A stretch of DNA of 20,931 nucleotides from Gnetum montanum (GCA_015680685.1 MNCI01027317.1:475612-496542), one strand, 5' to 3'; counted from the first letter of the stretch, positions 1-9,848 are shown. A program made the numbers and translations. The notes: generated by a model from the letters alone, not told the origin.

Positions 1-1130
1 ACAAAGTTATATTTGTAAAGCATAAACAGAACTAAATACTATAAATGGAAGGCAATAATGAAACTGTATTATTATTGTTTAAAAAAAAATGTGCACCGGT
101 CAAAGCGTGGTTGCACAAGTGCAAATGGCAAGTCAAACACCTAGCCCCAGAAAGATATGACATGATGATGCGACGATGAAATGGGATGAACGTGAGAAGA
201 ACTTGGAGGCCAAAAATCAGATGTGCCGAGTGCCCAAGGATTGCAAGTTCTATCCTTCTTAAAAATTTCCAATCTCTCCAATCTTTGCCTCTTCCTCTCC
301 CTTCTCTCTTGCTGCTTTTGCTTTGCTTCTCTTGCCTCCTCCAATTTGTGTGAATTGATGGGGTATTTATAGGGTTGGGCTAGGGTTTTGGCTAGGGTTT
401 TTCTTTGACCAGGTTCAATGTATTTTACAATTTGTGGGTCATTCAAGCCCATAAAAAAAATACAAATTAGAAATACAAGCCCTCAGCGATAAAAAAAATT
501 TTAAAAATTTAAAAATATTAGCTCCAACTATGGCCCGCTTGGAAAAATTATATTTCTTTTTTTTTTTTGCTGAATATTTGGCTTGATTTTGCATGGGCTT
601 TCATATCCCTTTGCCATTTTACAGATTTCTTGAAAAAGAAAATCAAGAAGGATTAACACTGCCTAGCTTGTTTAGCACGTAGCATGACTTGCAGTGTGAC
701 CTGTAGTGTGACCTCCAAAACTTGCAATTTTGGGCTAAAATCTGGAATTTCTGAAGGCTGAGACCCATAGTTATCAATAGTGGACCTTGAGGACGACTTA
801 CACCCTTAAAATCAAGTCATTTTGGCTCAGTTTTGGGGCTCTAAAAATTTGGTGACGCTAATCCTTACGCTGTGCAGTGTCTGAAAAGGTAACCAAAGTG
901 TACTTAGCCTAAACCAAACATTTTGAACCTGAAAATTTTGATTCTAGATGCTAGAAGTTGGTGCATTCACTTGTGGACCCCAGGGGAACCTTGCCTGTTG
1001 AATCATGGACCATTGAGGGCTATTTCGGAGGCCTCCAAGTTTGGTCACGTTGTACTCATGTTGGGCAGCAGCATGACTTAGCTTGATTCTTGTCTAAAAG
1101 TGCTAGGCCAAAATTAGTGGTGTTTCAACA
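1..1130 (-). mobile_element. LTR X, left copy (partial; runs off the window start)
   Basis: Positions 1-251 match 20686-20931 closely in the same orientation, so this is a dispersed repeat. Read on the minus strand it has LTR anatomy. It begins TGTTGAAACA at 1130, has about 760 bp of U3-like sequence, a clean TATAAATA box at 364-371, then a purine-rich leader running off the left edge. The family is not identified. The boundary at 1130 is inferred from the TG start and from the end of gag-like sequence beside it. The 103-codon minus-strand ORF at 141-452 spans the TATA box and is treated as chance. The LTR abuts the 3' end of a minus-strand gag pseudogene, so it either inserted there or is the end of a nested element. 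Confidence 0.6.
364..371 (-). promoter_or_regulatory. TATA box of LTR X
   Basis: TATAAATA on the minus strand inside CCCTATAAATACCCC. It is followed downstream (leftwards) by a GA-rich leader and preceded by U3-like sequence containing AAACCCTAG repeats. It would drive transcription toward position 1. This is a motif-based call. Confidence 0.5.
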
Positions 1131-3285
1131 CACTTGGTTGTTAAATGCATGGTGGATCAGGGGATTAGTTGTGTTAACATTGCAGATGTCTAGCCCATGA
1201 TTACACCCTTGATTATGATATGGTATGCATGGATTTGTGTGTCTCCCCACACTACTAGATTCATTGCTTCGATTTGGTGTTGGAGTAACAATGGATGGTG
1301 GCCCTTGCATAAGTCAAGAAGATGGTGGTGGTGAAAAGGGAGGTATTGCACTAGATTGGCATTGTGTTGGTTTGGATGATGGGTTAGGTCCATGAGCGTT
1401 GCCCTTCCACTTGGGGCTTGTTCTAAAGAAAGGATGTTTCCAAGTTTGCAGTGGGGGCCCACTAGTATCAGCATGTCTATGCACATTTGCATCACAAGTA
1501 ACATTTGTTTAGTGTAGTTGCGATGCTAAACCTTCTTATGTTGTTGGTAGTGGCACGTGAGAATGTAGAGTATGAGAATATCAAGGATAGGATGAATGGT
1601 AAGAGGTGCAAGGTGGTGATCCTTTAGGAGATGTCATGGGTTGATGGTACTTGGGAGAGTGATAGTGGCAATTTAAAGTAGAGGACGTAGAACTAGTTGG
1701 AGAAATAGGGTGTTGAACATAATATCCATATGATTTCGATTGGTAGTAAGGGTAGGGCTAGTTTGGTGATGGCCTTCCCCATGACTATGGGTGTTGCCAC
1801 CATGATTAATGATAGTGTTAAGGTTAGTAATAAGTCCCCCTTGAATAGTACAATTGGTTGTGGGACTGTCTATAATTACCATGTGGGAAAGGAAATCTCT
1901 TGGGCATGTGCTTCTATACAAATTTGGGATTTAATGTAGAAGCCCAATAGTCATGTAGATGTAACATGACTAGATAATAGCCTTTCAAATGATCATATAT
2001 GCATAGGTCACATCCATCCTCTTCATCTATGGTTAAGTCTATAGCCTCACTTTCTTTAGCCATTTTCCCTATTTTTTGATAAGTGTTCTTAGCTATTTCT
2101 TGGTTCTGCTTCCTTTGTTTATTATGATCACCTGGTTCATTTTGCGTTACTTGCTCCTCTATAGTTTCTATGATAGTTGTAACTTTTTTATATATCCATT
2201 CTAACATCCCATTAAATTTTTCTTTAAGTTCATCAATAGACAAGGTTTGTTGCAGAATCACCTTGTTGAGAGTGGCCTCTTTCTCCTTACCATAGATATG
2301 GACCACCTTCTTTTAAAGAGTTGGGTCCCAGTGATATTTCTTAACATTCTTCCATTTGCATATCTTTGCTTCTTCTTTGGGCATGTGCTCAATTAACTCT
2401 CAAATTTGATGGGTTTATAGCTCATATAATTAACCTAGAGCATACATCCCAAGGGTCTCCCTTGTTTCATTAAGAAGCCCATATATGATGTGGAAAAGTT
2501 GCCTTTTCTTTGGAGAAACCATGGCTTGGGCATCTATTTAGTAGGGAATAATATATATGTAAGGCCATGTCTAAGGGTTCATGTTATTCTTGTCTCCATC
2601 CTTGGATTTGTCTCCTTAGGTTGGACATTCTTGCATAGGTTTGGTATTTCTCATTGAAGAATTCCAACATGATGGACCACCATTGGATTGAATTTAGTTT
2701 TAATGATCTATACCACACTTTGGCTTTATCGAACAATGTCCTAGGAAAAAGCTTGAGCTTTTGCCACCCACTTTCAATGTTGTAGAAAGCACATGCATCA
2801 TGGAAGGCTTCTAAATGATGTTGTGGATCCAAATCATAGCCTCCTACAAATTTAGGAATATTATTCATATCAAGCCTAGGTAGGTGACTCTCTTTGAGAT
2901 GCCTATGAGATAACTTAACTGCCTTTATGATCTGCATCAAGCTCTTAGTGGCCAATAAGGGTTCATCATCATCGTACATGTTGTGATGAAAATTTCTATT
3001 TCTATGCATTTAATTGTGATGATTTTATCTATGTTCATTTTGACATCTTTGATTTCTCTTGTGTGTTTGATTTTTATTTTCATTTTTATTTTGACCCCAA
3101 TGATGAGCTTGGTCTCTATACCTACATTCATCTTCATTAGAACTAGACATTGAAGAGGAAGAGGAAGATGAGAAACTGGAAGAATTGTCATGGCTTCTAT
3201 GGTGTTCCCCAAGGTCCCTTGATCTATCCTTTCTAGATTTTGAGGAGGTCCTAGGCCTTGAGGCCCCCTAGTCCAGGACTTACTT
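1131..3285 (-). pseudogene. gag: Gag of a Ty3/gypsy (Athila/Tat-like) element, broken
   Basis: Gag forms the nucleocapsid-like particle of LTR retrotransposons. The reading frame is recoverable in pieces, reading leftwards. A Ser-rich N-terminal part lies at about 3285-3010. A retrotransposon-gag core at 3009-2587 carries GGYDLDP, GWQKLKLFP, KVWYRSL and EKYQTYAR. A core continuation at about 2586-2310 is broken by stops and frameshifts. The 2306-1914 segment has a helical MLEW stretch and a zinc-finger remnant CX2CX3HX4Y at 2012-1974, with the last Cys replaced by Tyr. A low-complexity Ser/His/Pro-rich tail runs to about 1131. The same segments occur in the same order in the plus-strand gag at 18808-20433. 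Multiple stops show it is dead. The Athila/Tat assignment rests on the resemblance of the core to that clade's gags and on the tRNA-Asp-type primer site. No pol was seen. Confidence 0.8.
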
Positions 3286-3573
3286 CATCTCCTCCAAGGT
3301 TGTCTGCCTTAGGTAAATGTAGTATTTAAGTGTTGTTAGGGTGGTCATGAAAATATGAAACCCCTGCGTGAGTTGGTCACTTAATTTTCTTCACCATATA
3401 TCTTATTAGTTCTCCCATGAATGTTTTCAGTATACAGGGCATTATCTCTTCCTTGTGAAAGAGACATTGTTGTTGGTTTATGGTGTGTGTGATTTAATAT
3501 TTTCTAAAAGATATATTGTTAATGCATTTATGGTAATCATGTATAATATAACTAATCTAGATAACTAGCACCT

Positions 3574-3591
3574 TCCCTGACAACGATGCCA
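3574..3591 (-). other. Primer binding site (tRNA-Asp type), left gag element
   Basis: TGGCATCGTTGTCAGGGA on the minus strand lies one base inside the LTR end at 3593. It matches 14 of 18 positions of the plant Ty3/gypsy tRNA-Asp site TGGCGCCGTTGCCGGGGA (recalled from family knowledge). The following GGTGCTAGTTATCTAGATTA is shared with the right element after its own site, apart from one base at the start. Confidence 0.75.
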
Positions 3592-3929
3592 ATGATGAGC
3601 AATGAGGTACCCCTATGCCCAACCATACGAATCACAAGTGTTCACACACAATCCAATCAAATTTCATGGATAGGACTAGTTGTGCATCTAGATCGTTATG
3701 CTCTAATCACAATTCGCTATCTTCCCACTTAGACAGTGGTAGCTTTGTCATGTATGGTTTAGTCCAAAGTGAGGCATATGATGATGTTGTCTAACCCTAT
3801 GCTACTCCTAATGAAAATAAAGAAATTAATTAATTAAGCTAAGTAATGATGGAAAGTAAAGTCTAAACTAGCCTGCATGTGATGATTATCCATTCTTAAT
3901 CATCCACACATGCCTTGGACTTTGTGAGA

Positions 3930-3995
3930 CTATCGTTGGGATTACCAAGCATACGTCATTGGGCTCACCAAACAATACACTATTGGGTTACTAGG
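3930..3995 (-). repeat. Degenerate minisatellite in the transcribed part of the left LTR
   Basis: On the minus strand three diverged copies of a unit like GCTTGGTAATCCCAACGATAG can be followed. They correspond to the cleaner four-copy array at 18213-18337 in the right LTR, so the array was present before the two elements diverged. Confidence 0.6.
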
Positions 3996-4351
3996 TAATT
4001 ACACTTAAGCACTCACGATTAGTCGTACTCATTCTGCTTAATGATAGGAATTGTAAAGAACAATAAATGGAAACATTAACTAAGGAAAATAGGAAACAAT
4101 TTAACAATTAAATAATTAAAAGTAATAATAAATCTAAGTGGATGCTATAATGACAAAAGTAATCTCAATCTTTATTTTTGGTCATGTAACGTGTCCAAGT
4201 ATGTCACACTCTAATAAGGATGTCGTACAATTACAAACATCATACTACGGGCATGCACTAGGAAATATCAAAACTGGACATCAACAATCCATGAAAAAGC
4301 TAACTAAAATCTGAAAACTAAACTATATCTCAACTATGCACCCAACTGTTG

Positions 4352-4359
4352 TATTTATA
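4352..4359 (-). promoter_or_regulatory. TATA box of the left LTR
   Basis: TATAAATA on the minus strand, directly downstream of the GATATC cluster. The solo LTR of the same family has the same octamer at 8758-8765, in the same relative place. Confidence 0.6.
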
Positions 4360-4377
4360 AGCTAGCACGAAAGAGAC

Positions 4378-4445
4378 GATATCAAATATCCGACATCATT
4401 TCTTGGGACCAAATATCAAGGCTCCAATATCAGATATTCGATATC
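4378..4445. promoter_or_regulatory. GATATC motif cluster in the U3 of the left LTR
   Basis: GATATC occurs at 4378-4383 and 4440-4445, with several ATATC or GATATT variants between. It lies just upstream of the TATA box on the minus strand. The right LTR has a denser version at 17776-17862. Conservation in place and motif suggests an enhancer-like block, but that role is inferred. Confidence 0.45.
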
Positions 4446-4471
4446 AGAGTTAACAAAATCATGACTCATCA

Positions 4472-5402
4472 CCTATCTATAAAAAAATACAAAATAATAC
4501 TACATATACCCTTATAACGTCACACCTCCTAAACAATTTGTTGAATTGAACAAATAAACTATAAAAAAAACTAATACTACGATACATGGCCCTTTTAATA
4601 ACCACAAATATACCCCTTAACATACAATGTATGCCCCTCCTAAATAAATACTTTACAAACCTATATATAATAATTTAAGAAAAAGTAACAGTAACCCCAC
4701 CACCCCCTAACGCCCACCCCCTAAAAAATAGTAACATAAACTTTTATAGTCACAAAACCTAATACTGCTATCCCTTTGTACTTCCTATGTAGTTACTATG
4801 CTACTACCCTAGAAGCATATCTTATGCAAACCTAAACTTTCCCTCAAAAAATCATTATAAAACAATTTAAAAAAAATCTCCAACAAAGAATACTAATCAC
4901 TAAAATAATTGCAAAAAGAAGATAGCAAGAATAAAAGAAAACATCTACAATAAATTGCTATCTCTAGCAACTACTAAATGAAATACTAAGATAACATAAA
5001 TAAAAATTCAATTAAAAAAAGTAGTGAAAACAATGTAGAGAAGAGGCAAATAGGATGAAAAAAATGAAGAGAAACAGAAAAGAGGAAAGGCTTCATGCAA
5101 GGGCAGCAATAGCATTGAACTAGATTATATCTATAATATATATAAAGTGGCTAAGAGCATATGGCCTACAAAAGTAAACAAACATTTGACTTTTTCATCA
5201 TCCACAAAATGCCTAAAGGATGACTAACTAGATATTTCCTTCCCTCTAAAGTAGATGCTAGATTAAGAATGTTTAACAAGACCATACTACTAGCACTGTA
5301 GATAACACCATCTACTCCTCCTGATCTTTTCTTACTCTTGTTGTTGGCCAAAATTTTTTGAAGCAACCTACAAAATTCAACTACAAAAATACTACAAACT
5401 TT
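4472..5402. repeat. AT-rich tandem block, copy 1
   Basis: No credible gene. Positions 4475-4620 resemble 5783-5930, and 4860-5350 resemble 6450-6950 along their length, sharing landmarks such as CTAATCACTAAAATAATTG, GGCTTCATG, CATTGAACTAGATTA and ACACCATCTACTCCTCC. The sequence is rich in short ATG-less or stop-rich frames. The minus-strand ORF at 5166-5420 lies in this block and is not conserved as protein in the sister copy. Confidence 0.65.
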
Positions 5403-5782
5403 ATATATAATCCTAAACATACAATGTATGCACCTTCTAAATAACTACTTTACAAACCTATCTATAATAATTAAAAAAAGAAAGTACTACCAATCCTACC
5501 ACTCCCAACCTCCACTCCTCAACAAACAATAACATAAAACTTTTATACTCACAAAACCTAGTACCACCACCCCTTTGTACTTCCTATGTAGTTACTATGT
5601 TGCTACCTTAGAAGCATGTCCTATGCAAACCTAGCCTTTCCCTCAAAAAAATCATTACAAACAATACCCTATCCTATGCCAACTATAAAATTCAAGTACA
5701 ACAACACTACAAACTTTTATAAAACTATATATACCCCTAAACAAACAATGTATGCACTCCCTAAGTCACTACTTTACAAATC
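5403..5782. repeat. AT-rich tandem block, partial third copy
   Basis: Positions 5403-5655 match 4607-4870 closely, for example ACAATGTATGCACC, CTTTGTACTTCCTATGTAGT and TAGAAGCATGTCCTATGCAA. A shorter re-duplication of the ACAATGTATGCAC segment follows at about 5730-5782. The plus-strand ORF 5616-5813 is a by-product of this repeat. Confidence 0.6.
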
Positions 5783-6960
5783 TATCTATAATAATAAAAA
5801 AAATACAAACTAATACTACATACACACTTATAATATCACATCCCTAAACAATTTTTTGAATTGAACAAATAACTTATCTAAAAAAAACTAACACTACAAT
5901 ATATCCTTATTACAATACCCACATATATATATGCTACTATGCATGTCCTACATAGTATACATTGAAACTAACTTTATCCTAAAAAATAAGTATTCTATAA
6001 ACCTATCAATAATTAAAAACTAATAAAATAACACTATATACATCCTTATAATAATAATAACATATTACCTACATGCTAAATTCAATAAACAACCTATTGA
6101 ATAAAAAAAACTATCACTACAATATATACCTCTTATAGTAATACAAACATAATACTCACATCCCCTAAAAAATTTCCTACAAATAAAATTAAAACTATTC
6201 CACCGACCTATGAATACTTTGCCTTCTTCTGAAATTATACATTCTACATCAATTCTCTCTTCATCTACAATACTTTGTAAATCTCCAACAAAACTAAAAT
6301 AACTACAAAAAGAAGGTAGTAGGAATAAACAAAAATATCTTGAACAAACTACTATATCTAATAGCTACTAAATGAAAACTATTCTACTAATGTGTCTTTC
6401 ATTAACCCTCTTCCAAAATTGTACGTTCTACACCATTTCTTTCTTCTACACAACTTTAAAAAAATCTCTAACAAAGAAGATTAATCACTAAAATAATTGT
6501 AGAAAGAAACTATAACAAGATTAAAAAATACATTTACAACAAACTACTATATCTAGAAGCTATCAAATAAAACACTAAGATAGCATGAACAAAAATTTAG
6601 TAAATAAACAACGAAAGCAACTACAAAAAAGAGACAAAAGAGCAGATAAGAAGGACGAAAAAAATGAAGAGTAACAAAAAAGAAGAGGGCTTCATGTAAG
6701 GGTAGTGACAACATTGAACTAGATTACACATATATATTATATATAAGGTGGCTGAGAATGTATAGCTTACAAAAGTCAATAGATGTTTGACTTCTCTATC
6801 ATCCATAAAATGCCTATAAATGATGACTAACTAGACATTTTCTTAATCTAACTAGACGTCAAATTAAGGATGTTTAACCAAACCATACTACAAGCACTAC
6901 AAACAACACCATCTACTCCTCCCCATCCTCCATTTCTAACTCTTATTATTAGCCAAAAAT
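5783..6960. repeat. AT-rich tandem block, copy 2
   Basis: Diverged second copy of the 4475-5350 block with roughly 250 bp of extra AT-rich sequence inside (about 6000-6440). It ends in the same ACACCATCTACTCCTCC segment as copy 1, but here that segment is also present nearby in inverse orientation, creating a foldback. No protein-coding signal was found. Confidence 0.6.
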
Positions 6961-7065
6961 GTTTTCATTGTAAGTCTACTCTCAAAACTTTTCATTTAGC
7001 ATTTACAAATTTTTGCCCAAGAGCAAGAATTAGAAATGGAGGATGTAGCGGAGTAGATGGTGTTG
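6904..7065. repeat. Foldback: 63-bp imperfect inverted repeat
   Basis: 6904-6966 pairs with the reverse complement of 7003-7065, roughly three quarters identical, including 16 consecutive matching bases at the outer end (CAACACCATCTACTCC). The loop is about 36 bp. It could be the terminus of a foldback transposon or a chance inverted re-copy of the tandem block end. Confidence 0.65.
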
Positions 7066-7089
7066 TCAATAGTGATATTAGTATGAGTA

Positions 7090-7384
7090 TTCATTTTTAT
7101 TTTCCAAAACATTATCATTATTTTTTATTTGCCAAAACATAATTCCTATTTTTTTATTTGTTAAAACATGATCCATACTCTTTTTATTTGTTAAAACATT
7201 ATCTCTATTTTTTATTTGCCAAAACATAATTCCTTTTTTTATTTGCAAAAACATTATCCTTTTTTTTATTTGCTAAAACATGATCCCTAGGTTTTTATTT
7301 GCCAAAACATAATCCTTATTTTTCTTATTTGCCAAAACATTGATCTCTATTTTTTTTATTTGCCAAAACATGATTCCTATTTTT
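7090..7384. repeat. Minisatellite, unit about 26-32 bp, about 10 copies
   Basis: Tandem units of the form poly-T, ATTTGCCAAAACAT, A/GATCCTA, with variable T-run length and scattered substitutions. A single extra unit lies far away at about 8902-8930 (TTTATTTTCCAAAACA), beyond the solo LTR. No coding role. Confidence 0.85.
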
Positions 7385-7689
7385 TGTGGCAAGTTGGGGC
7401 CCTCCTTTTCTATTTATTCTTGATACTTGCTACTCATTCTTCACTTTATAACATTGCATGGTTGTAAAACACATTGATGAGGGGTGAAATTCCCCAAAAA
7501 TATTTTGTGTTGTTGCAATGAGTAGAGTCAGTTTGTAGCTTTTTACTTTACTACTTTTCTACTTAGTGTAGAATCTGTAGCTTTGTTCTTGCATGTCTAG
7601 TATTTTCTTTCATGACACTTTTTGATCTTTCTTAAATGTATGAGATCTCTTCATAAACTTAAACAATTTTTGTTTTTCCTTTCATTTCA
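7385..7689. other. Gene-free AT-rich stretch, possibly intronic remnant
   Basis: No repeat or ORF was recognised. The sequence is T-rich and ends TTTCATTTCATAG, which resembles a 3' splice site just before the gene-like fragment at 7690. That is suggestive only. Confidence 0.3.
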
Positions 7690-8167
7690 TAGAAAGATGA
7701 ATCTTGCTACTGTAGGTGTTCTTCTTGGTCCTCCCATTTTTTGCAACTATCTCTTACTTCTTAGTAAGAGACAACTACATAACCGAGTGTAGATTCTTCC
7801 AAAAAATGGTCGTGAATGTTGGATTCAATGGATCACTACATGAATCTACTCTCAAGTCTATGTTGTATCCATCACCCAACCCTCATAGATCTACTCAACA
7901 TTTCAGAAGATTCGTTGGATGCTTTTTCCAATCAACCATTTCTTGAATCATTGCAACAACATTATGGCATTCATAATAGGAATGGGCTCCTTTTTTTTGC
8001 AAATTGGATTTCAACCAAATCCTTGAATGAAAGGGTTCTCTTAAACCCTATATTTACTTAGCTTTGCCAAGAAGACCCAAGTCTCACAAATGTCAACTTA
8101 GAAATGATTACTTATTTAAAAAACATTTAAAAGCTTCGTACTTTTTTTGTCAAGAACAATTGTAGGT
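7690..8167 (+). pseudogene. Unidentified coding-gene fragment, disabled
   Basis: A 246-bp plus-strand frame at 7816-8061 reads as natural-looking protein (HHPTLIDLLNISEDSLDAFS, then a FLESLQQHYG segment). Past its TAG at 8059 the same frame continues with protein-like sequence (LCQEDPSLTNVNLEMITYL) and a second stop near 8128. An earlier 32-codon piece at 7697-7795 precedes it in another frame. No family was recognised. The fragment stops where a solo LTR begins at 8168, so it was interrupted by that insertion or had decayed earlier. Alternative: a degenerate transposon ORF. Confidence 0.4.
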
Positions 8168-8855
8168 TGATGAATGGTTGAGTATTCTAACACTCAACCA
8201 TACAAGTCACCAATATTCATGTGTGACCTAATCATAATTCTTGGATGGACAATGTAAGTATACTAATAGTGAATGATTAGTTCATGATTGTTGTCTTCTA
8301 ACTTAGAGTTAGCGAGGTGTTAAATCATATGGTTTAATTTTTAGTGAAGTATATGATATGTTGATGTTGTTAGGCTCGAATTATGCTAAGTGCCAACATA
8401 GTAAAAATGATTGTAGATTTTAATTTTAGGTGTGAAAGAAATGTAAACCTATTCTAGCCTATGACGATAAGTATCTGTTTCTAGTTTACAAAGTAAAGTA
8501 CTTAGAAAATGTAAATAGCCAAATGAAACTAAGCATGATGAAAAGTAAAAATTAAGCTAAGTAAGATATTGCAATGATGAAAGACAATCTTGATCTTTAT
8601 TTCCATTCATGTGTTGCATCAAGGAACAATCCACTCGAATAAAGATTCTTATTGTTCACCACACTGCAGACATCACTCTAATTCTAAGTTATGAAAGCAA
8701 ACTGCAAGAATTCTGCTAAGTGTTGGCCAAAGTTGTTTCAACACGATGGTAAGTTGGTATTTATAGGCATGAGCATGGCCTACTACATCATATCTATGAT
8801 GATGTACGTAAAGCTACGATGTCATAGGTTGCGTATATATGGTTTTATCATAGGT
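8163..8855. other. 5-bp target-site duplication TAGGT around the solo LTR
   Basis: TAGGT is found at 8163-8167 and again at 8851-8855, immediately outside the TGATGA start and TTATCA end of the LTR. Five bases is the usual length for Ty3/gypsy integration. Confidence 0.75.
8168..8850 (-). mobile_element. Solo LTR of the gag-element family (683 bp)
   Basis: The minus-strand LTR has its 3' end at 8168. It shows the family order in reverse: TGATGA end, a block like the 3593-3830 part of the left LTR (CATATGGTTTAATTTTTAGTG, GTATATGATATGTTGATG), a CTTGATCTTTATT segment, a TATAAATA box at 8765-8758, and a decayed GATATC-type block (about 8790-8835). It lacks the 33-bp repeat array of the gag-bearing LTRs, which accounts for part of its shorter length. 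No primer site or gag adjoins it, and it has a perfect 5-bp target duplication, so it is a solo LTR left by LTR-LTR recombination. The plus-strand ORF 8691-8942 is spurious. Confidence 0.8.
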
Positions 8856-8920
8856 GTCCTTGCCTCAACCCCACAATGGCCTATATGTTTAGGGTTTTCT
8901 TTTTTTATTTTCCAAAACAA

Positions 8921-9350
8921 CATTATCAGTGTTATTACTTAGACTTATCATTTCTCATTGAGTTCACTATTGTTCCTAGTTTGTGGACGTTAAGCTAAGG
9001 TTGTATTTAATTGGACATTTGTGCTCTTTCATGTCATGATCTACATTCTAAGAATTACTAAAAATTTTTGCATGGATAGAAACAAAAGGATTAATTTAAA
9101 ACCCATATGGAGATACTACCCTTCATTTTTATACTTAGCTTTTATTCATGTCACTTCAACATTATTAGCTTTATTACTTAGATTTATCCTTTCTCATTGA
9201 ATTATTGTTCCTAATTCATGGACGGTAAGCTAACGTTGTATTTAACATTGTACCCTTTCATGTCATGATGTACATTCTAAGAATTACTAAAAATTGTTGC
9301 ATGGATAGAAGAAGTAGGAGTAATTTAGAATCCCATATGCAAATACTAAT
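8921..9350. repeat. Direct duplication, period 239 bp
   Basis: 8921-9116 and 9160-9350 are clearly similar, with shared landmarks TTCTCATTGA, GACG(G/T)TAAGCTAA, CATGTCATGAT, ACATTCTAAGAATTACTAAA and GCATGGATAGAA. The 44 bp between the copies are unrelated. Origin unknown and no ORF. Confidence 0.75.
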
Positions 9351-9427
9351 TACGGGAAAAAATTAGAGAAAATTCATCAATAACATGTAAACAAGTGGTG
9401 GTAAATATTTTTGTTTCTAAAGCACAC

Positions 9428-9673
9428 CTATGAGGTGAATGTTGGCGAGGAAATAAACCATTTCCATTTGGATAGAAGCTTCTCTTCTGAGCTCTGCACA
9501 TTTACAAGTGGAGTCCGAATTAAAGGTGGATAACGAATTGATCTGACCTCCAGAACTTCCTGAGAATTGGCAACTAGCGCACAGTGAAGTGAAGTTGTGG
9601 CATCAAAAGAAATTTTTTTTAAAATGCTTCTGCAATTTTCCAAGGCAGCACTGCGTTCATATGGACTGTGCAA
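9428..9673 (-). CDS. Doubtful small ORF, unassigned
   Basis: An 81-codon minus-strand frame starts with ATG at 9673 and ends at TAG before 9428. It lies outside the recognised repeats, where base composition is more balanced than in the flanks, and it could be an exon of a divergent gene sharing the promoter at about 9700-9900. No domain, signal peptide or membrane segment is evident. It contains a run of Ts near 9610 typical of non-coding sequence. Chance is the more likely explanation. Confidence 0.15.
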   Translation of the reverse strand: MHSPYERSAALENCRSILKKISFDATTSLHCALVANSQEVLEVRSIRYPPLIRTPLVNVQSSEEKLLSKWKWFISSPTFTS

Positions 9674-9790
9674 ACCAGCCTACTGAATTCTGGGTCACAC
9701 ATACAGACGAATACTGAATAGCCTCCGGAGAACTCCTCAATTATATTTGCATTATCTTGGAGCTCACGATTCTTCCCAATTCTAAAGTGC

Positions 9791-9848
9791 CACGTATACC
9801 ACAGTCCCTGTATAATTTATCACGTAGACCAGTCCCTGTATAGTTTAT
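9791..9848 (+). promoter_or_regulatory. Duplicated promoter block with ACGT cores, upstream of the host gene
   Basis: A 30-bp and a 28-29-bp copy lie end to end: CACGTATACCACAGTCCCTG plus TATAATTTAT, then CACGTAGACCAGTCCCTG plus TATAGTTTATC. The first copy with its left flank reads GCCACGT, the complement of ACGTGGC, the ABRE-type core bound by plant bZIP factors. Each copy also carries a TATA-like stretch. The position about 550-600 bp before the start codon suits the promoter of a gene with an intron in its leader. Function is inferred. Confidence 0.45.

Larger units (their letters stand above)
3593..4471 (-). mobile_element. 5' LTR of the left gag element (879 bp)
   Basis: The ends are TGATGAG at the 5' end (4471) and CTCATCA at the 3' end (3593), a 7-bp inverted terminal pair. 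The primer site and gag follow directly on the minus strand. Reading 5' to 3' it contains a GATATC-rich block (4445-4378), a TATAAATA box (4359-4352), a leader, a degenerate 33-bp repeat array (about 3995-3930), and a 3' end that matches the reverse complement of the right LTR (17749-18676) over most of its length. A target-site duplication cannot be tested because the other end of the element is not in the window. Confidence 0.85.

Noticed and set aside
141-452. 103-codon minus-strand ORF
   Set aside because: It spans the TATA box and purine-rich leader of LTR X. The Lys/Arg/Glu-rich composition comes from the GA-rich DNA, and the frame would start upstream of the promoter.
1190-1504. 104-codon minus-strand ORF
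   Set aside because: Overlaps another frame (1125-1310) and lies in the low-complexity tail of the gag pseudogene. It is one of several shifted frames of that tail.
2937-3212. 91-codon minus-strand ORF
   Set aside because: Wrong frame of the gag N-terminus. The correct frame shows a Ser-rich and Asn-rich sequence leading into the gag core.
7090-7384. CRISPR-like regular repeats
   Set aside because: No unique spacers between units. The T-run length varies as in a slipping minisatellite.
7716-7946. 76-codon plus-strand ORF
   Set aside because: Overlaps the better-looking frame at 7816-8061 and gives no protein-like continuation past its stop.
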